Assembly (NCBI RefSeq): GCF_011694815.1
Contig: NZ_CP050177.1
Span: 2,097,001-2,161,000, forward strand
Direction: 5' to 3'
DNA length: 64,000 bases
From: Streptomyces liangshanensis
Lineage (GTDB): Bacteria; Actinomycetota; Actinomycetes; Streptomycetales; Streptomycetaceae
The notes under the pieces were generated by a model, which saw only the letters and a list, made by a program, of their open reading frames with translations, did not search any database and was not told where the DNA came from. Made by a program: the position numbers and the translations under genes. Of this stretch, positions 18,270-26,852 are shown piece after piece (positions within the stretch are counted from its first letter, which is position 1; each line of letters opens with the position of its first letter).

Positions 18270-18324
18270 GGGTCACGATCCCGGGGGCTGGGAGGGAGGG
18301 GTCGGGGTTCGGGGGCCTCGGGGC

Positions 18325-19572
18325 TCAGGCGCCGATGAGCTTGGCGAACTTCCCCTCGTACGCCGTCTCTTCCTTGCTGCTGAGCGAACGGAAGGCGTGC
18401 GAGGCGGCCGCCATGGCCGCGTCCGGGAGGATCAGCGTGTTGTCCGCCATCGCCTTGTCGATCTTCGCCAGCTCCGGGCGTACCCCGTCCACCGGACAGA
18501 CGTAGTTGATGTACGCGGCGAGCTGCGCGGCGATCGGCGGCCGGTAGTAGTGGTCGATGAGCTTCTCGGCGTTGGTCTTGTGCCGCGCCTTGGCCGGGAC
18601 CAGCAGGTTGTCGCTGGAGATGATGTAGCCGCTCTCCGGGATGGCGAACTTGATGTCCGGGTTGTCGGCCTGGAGCTGGACGATGTCCCCGGCCCAGGCG
18701 ACACACGCGGCGATGTCGCCCTTGTCGAGGTCGGCGGTGTAGTCGTTGCCGGTGAAGCGGCGGATCTGCTGGTTGTCGACGCCCTTCTGGAGCCGGGCGA
18801 TCGCCGCGTCGAAGTCGTCGTCCGTGAACGAGCCGGGGTCCTTGCCGAGGTCGAGGAGGGTCATCCCGACGGAGTCGCGCATCTCGGAGAGGAAGGCGAC
18901 CCGCCCCTTGAGCGCCGGGTCGTCGAGCAGCTGGCCGACCGACTCGACCTTGCGGCCCTTGGTCGCCTTGGCGTTGTAGGCGATGACGGTCGGGATGCCG
19001 GTCCAGGGGTAAGAGTAGGCCCGGCCCGGGTCCCAGTCGGGCATCCGGAACTGCTCGGCGAGGTTCGCGAACGCGTGCGGGAGGTTCGAGGGGTCGAGCT
19101 TCTGCGCGTACCCGAGCCTGATCATGCGGGCGGCCAGCCAGTCGGTGACACATATGAGGTCGCGGCCGGTGTCCTGGCCGGCCGCCAGCTGCGGCTGGAT
19201 CTTGCCGAAGAACTCGACGTTGTCGTTGATGTCCGCCGTGTACTTCACCGTGATCCCGGTGCGCCGGGTGAAGGCCTCCAGCGTCGGGTAGTGCTTCTCG
19301 TCCTCGCTGGTGTCCATGTACTCGGTCCAGTTGGAGAAGACGACCCGCTTCTCCTTCGCCGAGTGGTCGGTGGACGCCGGACCGTCCTCGTCCCGTTTGG
19401 CGGGCGGGATGCCGCAGGCGCTCAGACCGGCGAGGCCGCCGATCGTGAGCGCGCCCACGCCGGTGGCGCGCAGCACCGAGCGGCGGGTGAGGGCGCCCCT
19501 GCCACGGGCCAGGGTGCGCCGCATCGCGGCCAGTTGGGCGGCCGACGGACGGTCGGGCTCGTACTGCTCCAT
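18325..19572 (-). CDS. potD: Polyamine-binding lipoprotein (PotD-like)
   Basis: A 415-residue extracytoplasmic binding protein. Residues 30-53 carry a twin-arginine-like start (TRRSVLRATG) and a lipobox GLSAC, with Cys53 as the lipidation site, so Tat export followed by anchoring is likely. The mature part begins RVVFSNWTEYM, the usual PotD/PotF start. The Trp and Asp residues in VTDWLAARM and YSYPWTGIPT fit polyamine-binding sites of the family. It is the first gene of the potDABC run; the aldehyde dehydrogenase gene ends 45 bases upstream, so all six genes may be one transcript from about 21.2 kb. Confidence 0.88.
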   Translation of the reverse strand: MEQYEPDRPSAAQLAAMRRTLARGRGALTRRSVLRATGVGALTIGGLAGLSACGIPPAKRDEDGPASTDHSAKEKRVVFSNWTEYMDTSEDEKHYPTLEAFTRRTGITVKYTADINDNVEFFGKIQPQLAAGQDTGRDLICVTDWLAARMIRLGYAQKLDPSNLPHAFANLAEQFRMPDWDPGRAYSYPWTGIPTVIAYNAKATKGRKVESVGQLLDDPALKGRVAFLSEMRDSVGMTLLDLGKDPGSFTDDDFDAAIARLQKGVDNQQIRRFTGNDYTADLDKGDIAACVAWAGDIVQLQADNPDIKFAIPESGYIISSDNLLVPAKARHKTNAEKLIDHYYRPPIAAQLAAYINYVCPVDGVRPELAKIDKAMADNTLILPDAAMAAASHAFRSLSSKEETAYEGKFAKLIGA

Positions 19573-19617
19573 GCGCTGTGCCCTTTCGGGTGGTGGTGAC
19601 GGCCGGATCCGCGCGGG

Positions 19618-21135
19618 CTAGGGGCGGTCCCCGAAGATCGTGCGGTGCCAGTCCTTCCGTGCGACCGCGGTGTTGTCGAACATCACATGCTTGATCTGCG
19701 TGTATTCCTCGAACGAGTACGCGGACATGTCCTTGCCGTAGCCGCTGGCCTTGTAGCCGCCGTGCGGCATCTCGCTGATGATCGGGATGTGGTCGTTGAC
19801 CCAGACGCAGCCGGCCCTGATCGCGCGGGTGGCGCGGCCCGCGCGGTAGACGTCGCGGGTCCAGACGGAGGCGGCGAGTCCGTACGGGGTGTCGTTCGCG
19901 AGGGCGAGGCCTTCGTCGTCGGTGTCGAAGGGCAGGACGACCAGGACAGGGCCGAAGATCTCGGCCTGGACGGCCTCGCTGTCCTGCGGCGCGTCGGCGA
20001 TCAGCGTGGGCCGGTAGTACGCGCCGTCCTCGAACGCGCCGCCCGGCGCCTCGCCGCCGGTGACGACACGCGCGTAGCCGCGGGCCCGGTCGACGACGGC
20101 CGCGACGCGGTCGCGGTGGGCGTGCGTGATCAGCGGGCCGAGGTCGGTGGCCGGGTCGGCGGGGTCGCCGAGGCGGACGGTCCCCATGAGTGCGGCGACC
20201 CCGTCGACGAACGCCTCGTACAGGGGGCGTTGCACGTACGCGCGGGTGGCGGCGGTGCAGTCCTGGCCGCCGTTGATGAGCGCCCCGGCGACGGCGCCGT
20301 GGATCGCGGCCTCCAGGTCGGCGTCGTCGTGGACCAGGAAGGGGGCCTTGCCGCCGAGTTCGAGGTGGAGGCGGGTGACGGTGGCGGCGGCGATCTCGGC
20401 GACGCGCTTGCCGACGGGCGTGGAGCCGGTGAAGGAGGTCATCACGACGTCGGGGTGGGCGACCAGCCGCTCCCCCGCGTCGGGTCCCGCGCCGGAGACG
20501 ATGTTGATCACCCCGTCGGGCAGTCCGGCCCGCTGGGCGGCCTGGGCGAACATCAGCGCGGTGAACGGGGTGATCTCGGCGGGCTTCAGCACGATGGTGT
20601 TGCCCGCCGCGACGGCCGGGAGGATCTTCCACGCGGCCATCTGGAGCGGGTAGTTCCAAGGGGCGATGGAGCCGATGACACCGAGCGCCTCACGGCGTAC
20701 GTAGGAGGTGTGGTCGGCGCTGTACTCGCCGGCCGAGACGCCGTCGAGGTGGCGGGCGGCGCCCGCGAAGAACGCGGTGTTGTCGATCGTGCCCGGTACG
20801 TCGAACTCGGTGGCGAGCCTGACCGGTTTGCCGCACTGGAGCGATTCGGCGTACGCGAGCTCCCCGGCCTGTTCGGTGAGGACGGCGGCGAGGCGGTGCA
20901 GGGCGTCGGAGCGCTCGCCGGGGGTGGCGGCCGACCAGGAGGGGAAGGCGGCCTTCGCGGCGGCGACGGCGTCGTCCACGTCGGCGGCGCCCGCCAGTTC
21001 GTACGTGTAGACCTCTTCGCCGGTGGCCGGGTCGACGACCGCCTGCGTGCGCCCCGAGGTACCGGCGCGCAGGCGGCCCCCGACGAACTGCGCGCCGGCC
21101 GCGAAGCGGTCCCGTACCTGGAAGCGGTTGCCCAT
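19618..21135 (-). CDS. Gamma-aminobutyraldehyde-type dehydrogenase (first gene of the polyamine run)
   Basis: A 505-residue aldehyde dehydrogenase. Catalytic Cys293 is in GGQDCTAATR and Glu259 in LELGGKAPF; the motif DHIPIISEMPHGGYKASGYG near the C-terminus resembles PatD/PuuC-type enzymes. It should oxidise 4-aminobutanal (or its glutamyl form) to GABA. The ATG at 21135 follows CGGAGAG by four bases. An open frame reaches 21267 but that part is not protein-like. It shares plan and sequence motifs with the dehydrogenase at 28983-30422, probably a paralogue with a different amine substrate or inducer. Confidence 0.82.
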   Translation of the reverse strand: MGNRFQVRDRFAAGAQFVGGRLRAGTSGRTQAVVDPATGEEVYTYELAGAADVDDAVAAAKAAFPSWSAATPGERSDALHRLAAVLTEQAGELAYAESLQCGKPVRLATEFDVPGTIDNTAFFAGAARHLDGVSAGEYSADHTSYVRREALGVIGSIAPWNYPLQMAAWKILPAVAAGNTIVLKPAEITPFTALMFAQAAQRAGLPDGVINIVSGAGPDAGERLVAHPDVVMTSFTGSTPVGKRVAEIAAATVTRLHLELGGKAPFLVHDDADLEAAIHGAVAGALINGGQDCTAATRAYVQRPLYEAFVDGVAALMGTVRLGDPADPATDLGPLITHAHRDRVAAVVDRARGYARVVTGGEAPGGAFEDGAYYRPTLIADAPQDSEAVQAEIFGPVLVVLPFDTDDEGLALANDTPYGLAASVWTRDVYRAGRATRAIRAGCVWVNDHIPIISEMPHGGYKASGYGKDMSAYSFEEYTQIKHVMFDNTAVARKDWHRTIFGDRP

Positions 21136-21269
21136 GACGCTCTCCGATGTCCCGGCCGGCGTTCCGGCGGTGCCCCGTACCGGCGGTACCGCACGCCGGC
21201 CGTGGTTCCCGTCGTTGTCCGGCTGTAATTGAGTGCCGATCCTGACAGAGCACGTCCACCTCAACAAGG

Positions 21270-21305
21270 GATTCCGTTGTTGCCTTTTGGTTACGCGACG
21301 GAATC
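21270..21305. promoter_or_regulatory. Inverted repeat upstream of the polyamine operon
   Basis: GATTCCGT (21270-21277) and ACGGAATC (21298-21305) are exact reverse complements 20 bases apart, in an AT-richer stretch. On the minus strand the right-hand arm is also part of CAACAACGGAATCCC, followed by TTGTTG. This lies 135 bases before the aldehyde dehydrogenase start and 64 bases before the NADAR start, a fitting place for an operator. Confidence 0.45.
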
Positions 21306-21368
21306 GGTGGACCGTGTGTCGTGTCAGGGGGCTGATCGCCGTACGGACGCACGGGAACGGGGACAGGC

Positions 21369-21956
21369 ATGGGAACGGGCAAGGACATGGGCGGGCACAC
21401 GGGCGGCACGATCCGGACCGCCGACGAGCTGGTCAGCCACGTCGGGCGCGGCGAGACGGTGAAGTACCTGCGCTTCTGGGGGCACACCCCGAGGGCGGAC
21501 GGCGCGCTGGGCGCGGGCTGTCTCAGCCAGTGGTGGCCGTCGCCGTTCACGGTGGACGGGGTGGAGTACGCGACGGCCGAACACTGGATGATGGCGGCCA
21601 AGGCCCGGCTCTTCGAGGACCCGGAGGCCGAGCGGCAGGCCGTGGCGGCGGCGAGTCCGGCGCTGGCGAAGAAGGCGGGGCGCCTGGTGCGCGGCTTCGA
21701 CCAGGGGGTGTGGGAGCGCGAGCGGTTCGGTGTCGTGGTGGCGGGCAGCGTGCACAAGTTCGGGCAGGATCCCGCGCTGCGGGAGTTCCTGCTGAACACG
21801 GGCGCGCGGGTGCTCGTCGAGGCCAGCCCCAGGGACCGGATCTGGGGCATCGGGCTGTCGGCCCAGGACGAGCGCGCGGAGGACCCCGCCCGGTGGCGGG
21901 GTCTGAACCTGCTGGGCTTCGCGCTGATGGAGGCGCGGGAGCGGCTCCGGGCCTGA
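21369..21956 (+). CDS. NADAR family (YbiA-like, DUF1768) protein
   Basis: A 195-residue protein with the NADAR hallmarks: SQWWPSPFTVDG, ATAEHWMMAAKARLF and RDRIWGIGLS. Members are N-glycosidases; YbiA and plant relatives remove damaged riboflavin precursors, and others strip ADP-ribose from guanine in DNA. The gene stands alone, with no DarT-like ADP-ribosyltransferase next to it, so housekeeping repair is likelier than a toxin-antitoxin role. It diverges from the polyamine run. The ATG at 21369 fits, although a ribosome site is weak. Confidence 0.85.
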   Translation: MGTGKDMGGHTGGTIRTADELVSHVGRGETVKYLRFWGHTPRADGALGAGCLSQWWPSPFTVDGVEYATAEHWMMAAKARLFEDPEAERQAVAAASPALAKKAGRLVRGFDQGVWERERFGVVVAGSVHKFGQDPALREFLLNTGARVLVEASPRDRIWGIGLSAQDERAEDPARWRGLNLLGFALMEARERLRA

Positions 21957-21990
21957 GGGTCACGGGTTCAAGGGACGGGTCACGGGTTCA
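21957..21990. repeat. 14-bp direct repeat between convergent genes
   Basis: GGGTCACGGGTTCA occurs at 21957-21970 and again at 21977-21990, a 20-base period. The second copy overlaps the stop codon of the DUF4190 gene. Meaning unknown; no hairpin is evident. Confidence 0.6.
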
Positions 21991-22743
21991 CGGGGTCACG
22001 AGCACCACGGACGAGGTGGAGAACGGGTCCTCCTCGGAGTCGAACGTGCTGTCGTCGGTGGTGACCACCCAGATGAACAGGGCGAGGAAGAGCGCGCCGA
22101 GCACGGTCGCGACCGAGCCCAGGATGATCCCCGCCAGCGCCACACCGCCGTTGTTCGCCTCGCCCCTGCGGGCCCGGCGGCGGCCGACGATGCCGAAGAT
22201 CAGCGCGAGGACGCCGAGGATGATCCCGATGCCCCAGATGCACCCGATGACCAGCGCGACGATGCCGAGCACGAGCGCGGCCACACCCATCCCGTTCGCG
22301 GGAGGCTGCTGCCAGGCGCCGTTCCCGTACCCGGGGTAGCCGGGGTACGGGGCGGTGTTGCCCACGCCGGTGGCGTAGCCCGGGGGGTATCCGGCGTGGG
22401 TCCCCGCGGCGGGCGCCGCCGCCGGGTAGCCGTAGCCGGCCCCGGTGGCGGTGTCGTAGGTGCCTCCCGTACCGGTGGCGTACGGAGAGCCGTACGCCGG
22501 GCCGGCCTGCGGCGGGACCGCGGCGCCGGGGTAGCCGTACGGTCCCGGCGCCCCCGCGCCGGGGCCGCCGGGCGCGGGCGGCGGCGGGGGTACGGCGGCG
22601 GGCGGACCGCCGATCACGGTCGGCTGGTCGTGCACCGACCCGGCCGCGGGCGCCTGCTTGTCGAGCGGTACGCGCCGCTCGGGCGGAGCCCAGGGATCGT
22701 CGTCCGCGAAGCCGCCCGACGGCTGGTCATTCTGGTCCGGCAT
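21988..22743 (-). CDS. Proline- and glycine-rich DUF4190 membrane protein
   Basis: A 251-residue protein. Residues 1-150 are Pro/Gly/Tyr/Ala-rich and disordered. Two membrane segments follow (GVAALVLGIVALVIG and GIILGSVATVLGALFLALF) on either side of a basic loop [14 protein letters not shown]; this pair is the DUF4190 pattern, common in Streptomyces and of unknown function. The short tail ends in an acidic, probably external, segment. It diverges from the deaminase gene over a 163-base gap. Confidence 0.8.
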   Translation of the reverse strand: MPDQNDQPSGGFADDDPWAPPERRVPLDKQAPAAGSVHDQPTVIGGPPAAVPPPPPAPGGPGAGAPGPYGYPGAAVPPQAGPAYGSPYATGTGGTYDTATGAGYGYPAAAPAAGTHAGYPPGYATGVGNTAPYPGYPGYGNGAWQQPPANGMGVAALVLGIVALVIGCIWGIGIILGVLALIFGIVGRRRARRGEANNGGVALAGIILGSVATVLGALFLALFIWVVTTDDSTFDSEEDPFSTSSVVLVTP

Positions 22744-22906
22744 GGTTCCCCCCTACGTTGTCCCGTCATGGTAGGGCCTGCCCCGGGGCCCGGGAGGGCC
22801 CGGCCTACGATGTTCCCCGACCCGGTCGGCCCCCGGCAGAGGGCGGACACCCCGCCGCCGCGGCGCCGTCCGCCGCCGTACCCGCGCCACCTCCGGAGGT
22901 TCCACG

Positions 22907-23932
22907 ATGACCGATCTGCACCCCTTCGTCGCGGGGCTGCCCAAGGCCGAGCTCCACGTCCACCACGTGGGCTCCGCCTCGCCGCGCATCGTGGCCGAAC
23001 TGGCCGCCCGCCACCCCGACTCCGCGGTGCCCACCGACCCCGAGGCACTCGTCGACTACTTCACGTTCACCGACTTCGCGCACTTCATCGAGGTGTACCT
23101 CTCCGTCGTGGACCTGATCCGTACGCCGGAGGACGTCCGGCTGCTGACCTACGAGGTCGCCCGGGACATGGCGCGGCAGAACATCCGGTACGCGGAGCTG
23201 ACGGTCACGCCGTACAGCTCGACCCGCCGGGGCATCCACGAGGTGGCCTTCATGGAGGCGATCGAGGACGCCAGGAAGGCGGCGGAGGCGGAGTTGGGCG
23301 TCGTACTGCGCTGGAGCTTCGACATCCCCGGCGAGGCCGGGCTCCAGGCGGCCGAGGAGACCGCGCGGCTCGCGGTGGACCTGCGCCCCGAGGGCCTGGT
23401 CTCGTTCGGGCTGGGCGGCCCCGAGATCGGCGTGCCCCGGCCGCAGTTCAAGCCCTACTTCGACCGGGCGATCGCCGCGGGCCTGCACTCCGTGCCGCAC
23501 GCCGGGGAGACCACCGGGCCGGGGACCGTCTGGGACGCGCTGCGCGACCTGCGCGCCGAGCGCATCGGGCACGGCACCAGCTCCGTCCAGGACCCGGCGC
23601 TCCTCGCGCACCTGGCCGAGCACCGCATCCCGCTGGAGGTGTGCCCGACGTCCAACATCGCGACGCGCGCCGTCGCCGACCTCGACGAGCACCCGGTCAA
23701 GGAGATGGTCGCGGCCGGTGTGCTGGTGACGATCAACAGCGACGACCCGCCGATGTTCGGCACGGACCTCAACCAGGAGTACGGGGTGGCCGCGCGGCTG
23801 CTCGGCCTGGACGAGCGCGGGCTCGCCGACCTGGCGAAGAACGGTGTGGAGGCGTCGTTCCTCGACACGGACGGCAAGAAGCGGCTGATCGCGGAGATCG
23901 ACACGTACACCTCCGCCTGGCTGGCGCGCTGA
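22907..23932 (+). CDS. Adenosine deaminase family; probably aminodeoxyfutalosine deaminase
   Basis: A 341-residue amidohydrolase. Metal ligands are HVH in PKAELHVHHVGSA (residues 17 and 19), the His in PHAGE, and the Asp in INSDDPPM; the proton-transfer Glu is in HAGE. True adenosine deaminases have HxHLDG, whereas this one has HVHHVGS, so the sugar-side contacts differ. I recall that the syntenic S. coelicolor protein (Sco5662) was reported to deaminate 6-aminodeoxyfutalosine in the menaquinone pathway; this is from memory. GGAGG lies 7 bases upstream of the ATG. No other futalosine genes are near. Adenosine deamination remains the alternative. Confidence 0.75.
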   Translation: MTDLHPFVAGLPKAELHVHHVGSASPRIVAELAARHPDSAVPTDPEALVDYFTFTDFAHFIEVYLSVVDLIRTPEDVRLLTYEVARDMARQNIRYAELTVTPYSSTRRGIHEVAFMEAIEDARKAAEAELGVVLRWSFDIPGEAGLQAAEETARLAVDLRPEGLVSFGLGGPEIGVPRPQFKPYFDRAIAAGLHSVPHAGETTGPGTVWDALRDLRAERIGHGTSSVQDPALLAHLAEHRIPLEVCPTSNIATRAVADLDEHPVKEMVAAGVLVTINSDDPPMFGTDLNQEYGVAARLLGLDERGLADLAKNGVEASFLDTDGKKRLIAEIDTYTSAWLAR

Positions 23933-23959
23933 GCGCCGCCTGAGGCCACAATTGCTCCC

Positions 23960-24808
23960 ATGCGCACGAAGCGGGACGAGCGACACGAGCGGGCCGGACG
24001 GGCCGGGCACGTACGACGGGCAGGACGGGACGCCGAAGGCCCGCGGGACGACGGCGAAGGCGGGCCGGGCACGCGCGAAGGCGGGCGGCCCGTCGTCGCC
24101 GTGGGGCACCGGGGTGATCCGTACCGGATCAGGGAGAACACCCTCCCCTCGCTGCGTTCCGCCCTCGCGCGCGGCGCGGACGCCGTCGAGTTCGACGTAC
24201 GGCTGACCCGCGACGGGGTGCCCGTCCTGCTGCACGACGCGACGCTGGAGCGGCTCTGGGAGGACGAGCGGCGGCTGGCCGACCTGACCCTCGCCGAGGT
24301 GCGCGAGCACACGCGCGGCGGGGTGCCGACCCTCGCGGAGGCGCTGGCCGCCCTGCCCGGCGCGCGGCTGATGATCGATCTCCCGGGGGCCTTGGCGGCG
24401 GCGGTCCGTACCGTCGTCGGGACGGTACGGGACGGCGGCGCCGCCGACCGGGTGTACTACTGCGCATCCCCCACCGCGATGCTCGCCGTCCGGGCGGCGG
24501 ACGCGGGCGCGGAGATCGCGATGACGTGGACCACGGTCGCCCCGCCCCGCCCCACCCTCCTCGACGCCGTGCGGCCGCGCTGGCTCAACTACCGCTTCGG
24601 CCTGGTCAGCGCGGAGCTGGCCGAGCGCAACCACCGCGACGGCCTGCTGGTCTCGGCCTGGACCGTCGACACGGCGCGCTCCATGCGGCGGCTGGTCGCC
24701 CGGGGCGTCGACTCGATCACCACCAACCGGATCGACGTCCTCGCCGCCCTCCTCGGCCCCGCCGCCCGCCCTGTCTCTCCCCCGACCCCTCACCTGGAGC
24801 AGTCGTGA
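23960..24808 (+). CDS. Glycerophosphodiester phosphodiesterase
   Basis: A 282-residue GDPD-family enzyme. About 45 basic and acidic residues precede the catalytic domain, which begins VAVGHRGDPYRIRENT (metal and catalytic His) and continues VEFDVRLTRDGVPVLLHD (the conserved E-x-D and second His). It would release glycerol-3-phosphate from deacylated phospholipid. No signal peptide is evident, so cytosolic. The long charged N-terminus suggests that the true start may be internal, for example near residue 40. Its stop overlaps the next gene by four bases (GTGA). Confidence 0.85.
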   Translation: MRTKRDERHERAGRAGHVRRAGRDAEGPRDDGEGGPGTREGGRPVVAVGHRGDPYRIRENTLPSLRSALARGADAVEFDVRLTRDGVPVLLHDATLERLWEDERRLADLTLAEVREHTRGGVPTLAEALAALPGARLMIDLPGALAAAVRTVVGTVRDGGAADRVYYCASPTAMLAVRAADAGAEIAMTWTTVAPPRPTLLDAVRPRWLNYRFGLVSAELAERNHRDGLLVSAWTVDTARSMRRLVARGVDSITTNRIDVLAALLGPAARPVSPPTPHLEQS

Positions 24809-25608
24809 CCGACCAGGACCTCCCGGAAGGCGTGCGTTCCGACGTCGCGCAGAACGCCCGTGTCTGGAACTACTGGCTGGGCGGCACGGACAACTATCCG
24901 GTCGACCGTACGGTGGGCGACCAGATCACCAGCATGTACCCGTCCATCGGCGAGGTCGCCCGCGCCGACCGGGCGTTCCTCGGCCGCGCCGTCACGCACC
25001 TGACCCGCGACCTGGGCGTACGGCAGTTCCTGGACCTCGGCACCGGGCTGCCCACCGCCGACCACACCCACCAGGTCGCGCAGCGGATCGCCCCCGAGTC
25101 GCGGGTCGTGTACGTCGACAACGACCCGACCGTGCTGGCCCTGGCCCGGGTGCTGCTGACCAGCACCCCCGAGGGCGCCACCACGTACCTCGACGCGGAC
25201 GTCCACCAGCCCGAGCAGATCCTCGCGGGGGTCGAACCGACCCTGGACCTGGGCAAACCGGTCGCGGTGATGATGCTGGGCATCCTGAACTTCGTGATGG
25301 ACACGGTGGAGGCGCATTCGATCGTGGGCCGGATGATGGACGCCGTACCGTCCGGCAGCTACCTGGTCCTGACGCACCCGACGCTGGAGCTGGGCGGCGG
25401 CGGCAACGCGGAGGCCATGCGGTTCTGGAACGAGCACGCGTCGCCGCGGATCGTGGCCCGCGGCCGCGCGAAGATCCTGGCGCTGCTGAGCGGCCTGGAA
25501 CTGCTGCCGCCCGGCCTCGTCTCCTGCTCGCGCTGGCGCCCGGAGCCCACGGCCGAGGACGGCGTCGGCGAGGTGGCGCAGTTCGGCGTGGTGGGACGCA
25601 AGCCCTGA
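24805..25608 (+). CDS. SAM-dependent methyltransferase, Streptomyces DUF574/PF04672 type
   Basis: A 267-residue protein with the start signature ARVWNYWLGGTDNYPVDR and a SAM loop FLDLGTGLPT, both typical of the large actinobacterial PF04672 family. Substrate unknown. The GTG at 24805 overlaps the GDPD stop (GTGA), so the two are translationally coupled. Acidic residue Asp in VVYVDNDPTV is the expected ribose contact. Confidence 0.87.
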   Translation: MTDQDLPEGVRSDVAQNARVWNYWLGGTDNYPVDRTVGDQITSMYPSIGEVARADRAFLGRAVTHLTRDLGVRQFLDLGTGLPTADHTHQVAQRIAPESRVVYVDNDPTVLALARVLLTSTPEGATTYLDADVHQPEQILAGVEPTLDLGKPVAVMMLGILNFVMDTVEAHSIVGRMMDAVPSGSYLVLTHPTLELGGGGNAEAMRFWNEHASPRIVARGRAKILALLSGLELLPPGLVSCSRWRPEPTAEDGVGEVAQFGVVGRKP

Positions 25609-25658
25609 ACGCCCTGGCGGGCCCGCGTGCCCGGGCCGGCGGGACCCGGTGGGCGGGG

Positions 25659-26852
25659 GTGGCCGCCCGGCTGAGCGGCCGGGCGGGCCCCTGGGGCGTG
25701 GACGTCGGGGTCGCGCTGCTCGTCCAGGCCGCGGTGACCATCCCGTTCGCGGTCCCGCGCGCCGCCTCGCTGCCACCGGCCGACTGGCCCTCGTACGGTC
25801 TGACGACCCTCGGCGTCCTGCCGCTGGTGTGGCGGCGGCGCGCCCCGGTGACCGTCCTGCTGGCCGTGCTGGCGGCGCAGGCCCTGTACGGGCTGGCCTG
25901 GAACGGCCCCGGCCAGACCCTCCCGTACACGGCACTGCTGGCGGTCTACACGGTCGCCGCGCTGTCGCCCGCGCGCAGGCGCCTGCCGGCGGCCGCCCTG
26001 ACCCTGGTGCTCATCTTCCCGTCCGTCGCGTTCAACTCCGGTGAGGCGAGGGAGCTGTTGTTCTCGCTGCTCGTCTTCGGCGCGGCGTACGCCTTCGGCC
26101 GGCTGAGCCGGATCCGGCGGGACTACACGGCTGCGGTCGAGGACCGGGCGGCCCAGTTGGAGCGGGCGAACCGGATCGAGGCCGAGCAGGCGACTGCGCG
26201 CGAACGGGCCCGTATCGCGCGGGAGATGCACGACATCCTCTCGCACGCCGTCAGTATCATGATCGTCCAGGCGGAGGCGGGTCCGGTGGCGGTACGGACG
26301 GCGCCGGAGCGGGCCGAGGCGGCGTTCGACGCGATCTCGGAGACGGGCCGCGACGCGATGGTGCAACTGCGCCGGATGCTGGGCGTGCTCCGCGAGGACG
26401 GGTCGGGCGGCGGCCGGGCGGCGGCGGAGCCCGCGCCGCCGCTGCACCCCCAGCCGACCCTGGCGGAGCTGCCCGGGCTGGTGGAGCGGGTGGCCGCGGG
26501 CGGGGTCGAGATCGGGTGCGTGACGGCGGGCCGGCCGCCGGCGCCGCTGTCGCTCGACACGCAGGCCACGGTCTACCGGGTGGTCCAGGAGGCGCTGACC
26601 AACGTGGTCCGGCACGCCGCCGCCGGCTCCGTCCTGATCCGGCTGGAGTACGGCCCCGACACCCTGGAGGTCACGGTCACCGACGACGGGCGCGGCCCCG
26701 GCGACTCCACGGGGCACGGGCTGGTCGGGGTCCGCGAACGGGTGGCCGCGCACGGCGGCACGGTCACGGCGGGCCCGGGTCCCGGGGGCCGGGGATTCCG
26801 GCTGGCGGTACGGCTGCCGCTCGTAGACTCCCGTACGGAGGTGGGGCGTTGA
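25659..26852 (+). CDS. Two-component sensor histidine kinase (NarL/DesK-type)
   Basis: A 397-residue kinase. The first ~145 residues hold four to five membrane segments. A HisKA_3 dimerisation helix follows, with the phospho-acceptor His191 in IAREMHDILSH, then an HATPase domain with DDGRGPGDSTGHGL. The external part is small, so it may sense a membrane or intramembrane cue. It forms an operon with the response regulator, overlapping by four bases. The GTG at 25659 is uncertain; an ATG is not available near it. Confidence 0.85.
   Translation: MAARLSGRAGPWGVDVGVALLVQAAVTIPFAVPRAASLPPADWPSYGLTTLGVLPLVWRRRAPVTVLLAVLAAQALYGLAWNGPGQTLPYTALLAVYTVAALSPARRRLPAAALTLVLIFPSVAFNSGEARELLFSLLVFGAAYAFGRLSRIRRDYTAAVEDRAAQLERANRIEAEQATARERARIAREMHDILSHAVSIMIVQAEAGPVAVRTAPERAEAAFDAISETGRDAMVQLRRMLGVLREDGSGGGRAAAEPAPPLHPQPTLAELPGLVERVAAGGVEIGCVTAGRPPAPLSLDTQATVYRVVQEALTNVVRHAAAGSVLIRLEYGPDTLEVTVTDDGRGPGDSTGHGLVGVRERVAAHGGTVTAGPGPGGRGFRLAVRLPLVDSRTEVGR

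Noticed and set aside
21369..21956. NADAR gene as half of a DarT-type toxin-antitoxin pair.
   Set aside because: No ADP-ribosyltransferase-like gene lies on either side; the neighbours are a dehydrogenase and a DUF4190 protein.
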